Assembly (NCBI GenBank): GCA_023391955.1 | Contig: JAEWAA010000448.1 | Span: forward strand, 1 to 7,004 | Source of the DNA: Bacillota bacterium | GTDB lineage: Bacteria > Bacillota > Bacilli > Paenibacillales > NBRC-103111 | Direction of reading: 5' to 3' | DNA: 7,004 nt | Part shown: positions 6,642-7,004 of the stretch, piece after piece | How the letters are laid out: every line of letters begins with the position of its first letter | How positions within the stretch are numbered: the stretch's first letter is position 1 | The notes under the pieces: generated by a model | What the model was told of the DNA's origin: nothing | The model's database searches: none | What the model saw: the letters and a program-made list of their open reading frames with translations, nothing else | Position numbers and translations under genes: made by a program

Positions 6642-6709
6642 GGCCTGTGAAGATATAGTCTGTGAATAGTTTGCAGTATAAGGCAGACGAATCGCTGCCC
6701 ATAATCCAA

Positions 6710-6730
6710 TTTATATGTATATGCATATAT
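6710..6730. repeat. AT-rich 21-bp repeat, copy 2 (over the -10)
   Basis: Exact second copy, 89 bp from the first in the same orientation. Its 12-bp palindrome is at 6718-6729. It overlaps the -10 hexamer and the expected start site of the QueG-like operon promoter, the classic position for a repressor operator. Confidence 0.85.
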
Positions 6731-6755
6731 TATTCCTGCCTGCAGCAGGTGTCAA
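6727..6755 (-). promoter_or_regulatory. Sigma-A promoter of the QueG-like/MarR operon
   Basis: On the minus strand -35 TTGACA (6755-6750, perfect), a 17-bp spacer, and -10 TAATAT (6732-6727, 4 of 6). The start is expected near 6720, giving a leader of about 113 nt before ATG 6607. The leader holds a small hairpin (GGCAG/CTGCC, 6682-6699) and repeat copy 1. The spacer itself holds the dyad CCTGC-TGCAG-GCAGG. No recognisable preQ1 or cobalamin riboswitch pattern is seen in the leader. Confidence 0.75.
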
Positions 6756-6804
6756 GCAGAATTCGGGAACCCAGGCGGGGGGCAGCGGTATCTGCAGGAC
6801 ACCT
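6747..6804. repeat. Imperfect 13-bp inverted repeat overlapping the -35
   Basis: AGGTGTCAAGCAG (6747-6759) pairs with CTGCAGGACACCT (6792-6804) at 11 of 13 positions around a 32-nt centre. The left arm contains the -35 hexamer of the QueG-like promoter. No T-tract follows on the minus strand, so it is not a convincing terminator for the gene ending at 6835. Function is unknown; it may be chance. Confidence 0.4.
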
Positions 6805-6834
6805 AAGAGCTCTGCGGAACGGCATCACCACATA

Positions 6835-7004
6835 TCAGGCCTGATGCACGTCGGGCTGTGACTGGAGATACGGACTCGGCTGGTTGGGGTCGATGCCGCG
6901 TTTGCGAAGCTCTTTGTTGATGGTGCGGTTCATGTTCCGGGCCATCAGCCACCAGATTACTGCCGGCAGCCGGAACTGGGCCGCCTCGTATACACTCTGC
7001 GGCG
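6835..7004 (-). CDS. C-terminal end of an unrecognised protein (partial)
   Basis: An open frame from the window edge to TGA at 6837-6835 gives the last 55 residues of a minus-strand gene. It has a hydrophobic stretch RLPAVIWWLMA (about 11-21 of the visible part), then a basic segment NRTINKELRKRGIDPN and a polar Pro/Gln-rich tail. This looks like the final membrane helix plus a cytoplasmic tail of a membrane protein, but I do not recognise the family. Coding is supported by the absence of stops and by codon choice like the neighbours. It ends about 80 bp before the -35 of the next operon, and no clear terminator is seen between them. Confidence 0.6.
   Translation of the reverse strand, partial: PQSVYEAAQFRLPAVIWWLMARNMNRTINKELRKRGIDPNQPSPYLQSQPDVHQA

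Noticed and set aside
5858..6658. Plus-strand open frame (266 codons) opposite the QueG-like gene
   Set aside because: The minus strand encodes clear iron-sulfur motifs here, and the plus-strand product has no recognisable domain.
6608..6709. N-terminal extension of the QueG-like protein to 6709
   Set aside because: The extension reads through the leader and repeat copy 1 and skips the AAAGGAGGT site. The family's N-terminus aligns with the start at 6607.
6608..6720. preQ1 or cobalamin riboswitch in the QueG-like leader
   Set aside because: Only a short GGCAG/CTGCC hairpin and the AT-rich repeat are seen; no conserved riboswitch core such as a B12-box could be found by eye.
6662..6844. Plus-strand 60-codon frame across the QueG-like promoter region
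   Set aside because: It starts at GTG without a ribosome site and lies over the promoter, repeat and dyads, so it is best read as non-coding.

Overview
The window reads as chromosomal DNA of a Gram-positive Bacillota bacterium of moderately high GC, most like Paenibacillaceae. Evidence for this is the strong Shine-Dalgarno sites (AAAGGAGGT, AAGGAG, GGGAGGAAG), consensus-like sigma-A promoters, hairpin plus T-tract terminators, GTG/TTG start use, and the ABC exporter pair and small regulators seen. The genus is an inference. I see no rRNA, tRNA, CRISPR array, transposase or prophage gene.

Layout. (1) Positions 2-3488, plus strand: two overlapping genes for a heterodimeric ABC exporter (TM287/TM288, BmrC/BmrD, LmrC/LmrD type). 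The first subunit is cut by the window edge. It carries a degenerate ATP site (Asp for the catalytic Glu, Gln for the switch His), and its partner carries the matching altered signature LSQGQ. (2) Positions 3505-3546: a bidirectional terminator separating this operon from a convergent minus-strand operon. (3) Positions 5079 down to 3578, minus strand: a four-gene operon with its own promoter and a probable autoregulatory operator. It encodes a TetR repressor, a 72-residue stand-alone winged-helix-like domain (TTG start, overlapping tetR), a carboxymuconolactone-decarboxylase (CMD) fold protein without the redox CxxC, and a small zinc-ribbon protein. (4) Positions 6755 down to 5062, minus strand: a two-gene operon of a QueG-like double [4Fe-4S] protein and a MarR regulator. 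It is driven by a TTGACA-17-TAATAT promoter, and a 21-bp AT-rich repeat occurs twice, once over the -10 and once next to the ribosome binding site. (5) Positions 6835-7004, minus strand: the last 55 codons of an unrecognised protein.

How they may work together. The two minus-strand operons are each built as a regulator plus a small redox or metal-related protein set. The terminator of the QueG-like/MarR unit overlaps the -35 of the tetR unit, so they are packed tightly but probably transcribed separately. The most interesting parts are the paired repeat operators of the QueG-like/MarR operon and the undescribed-looking tetR/wHTH/CMD/zinc-ribbon cassette. No function can be assigned to that cassette from sequence alone.
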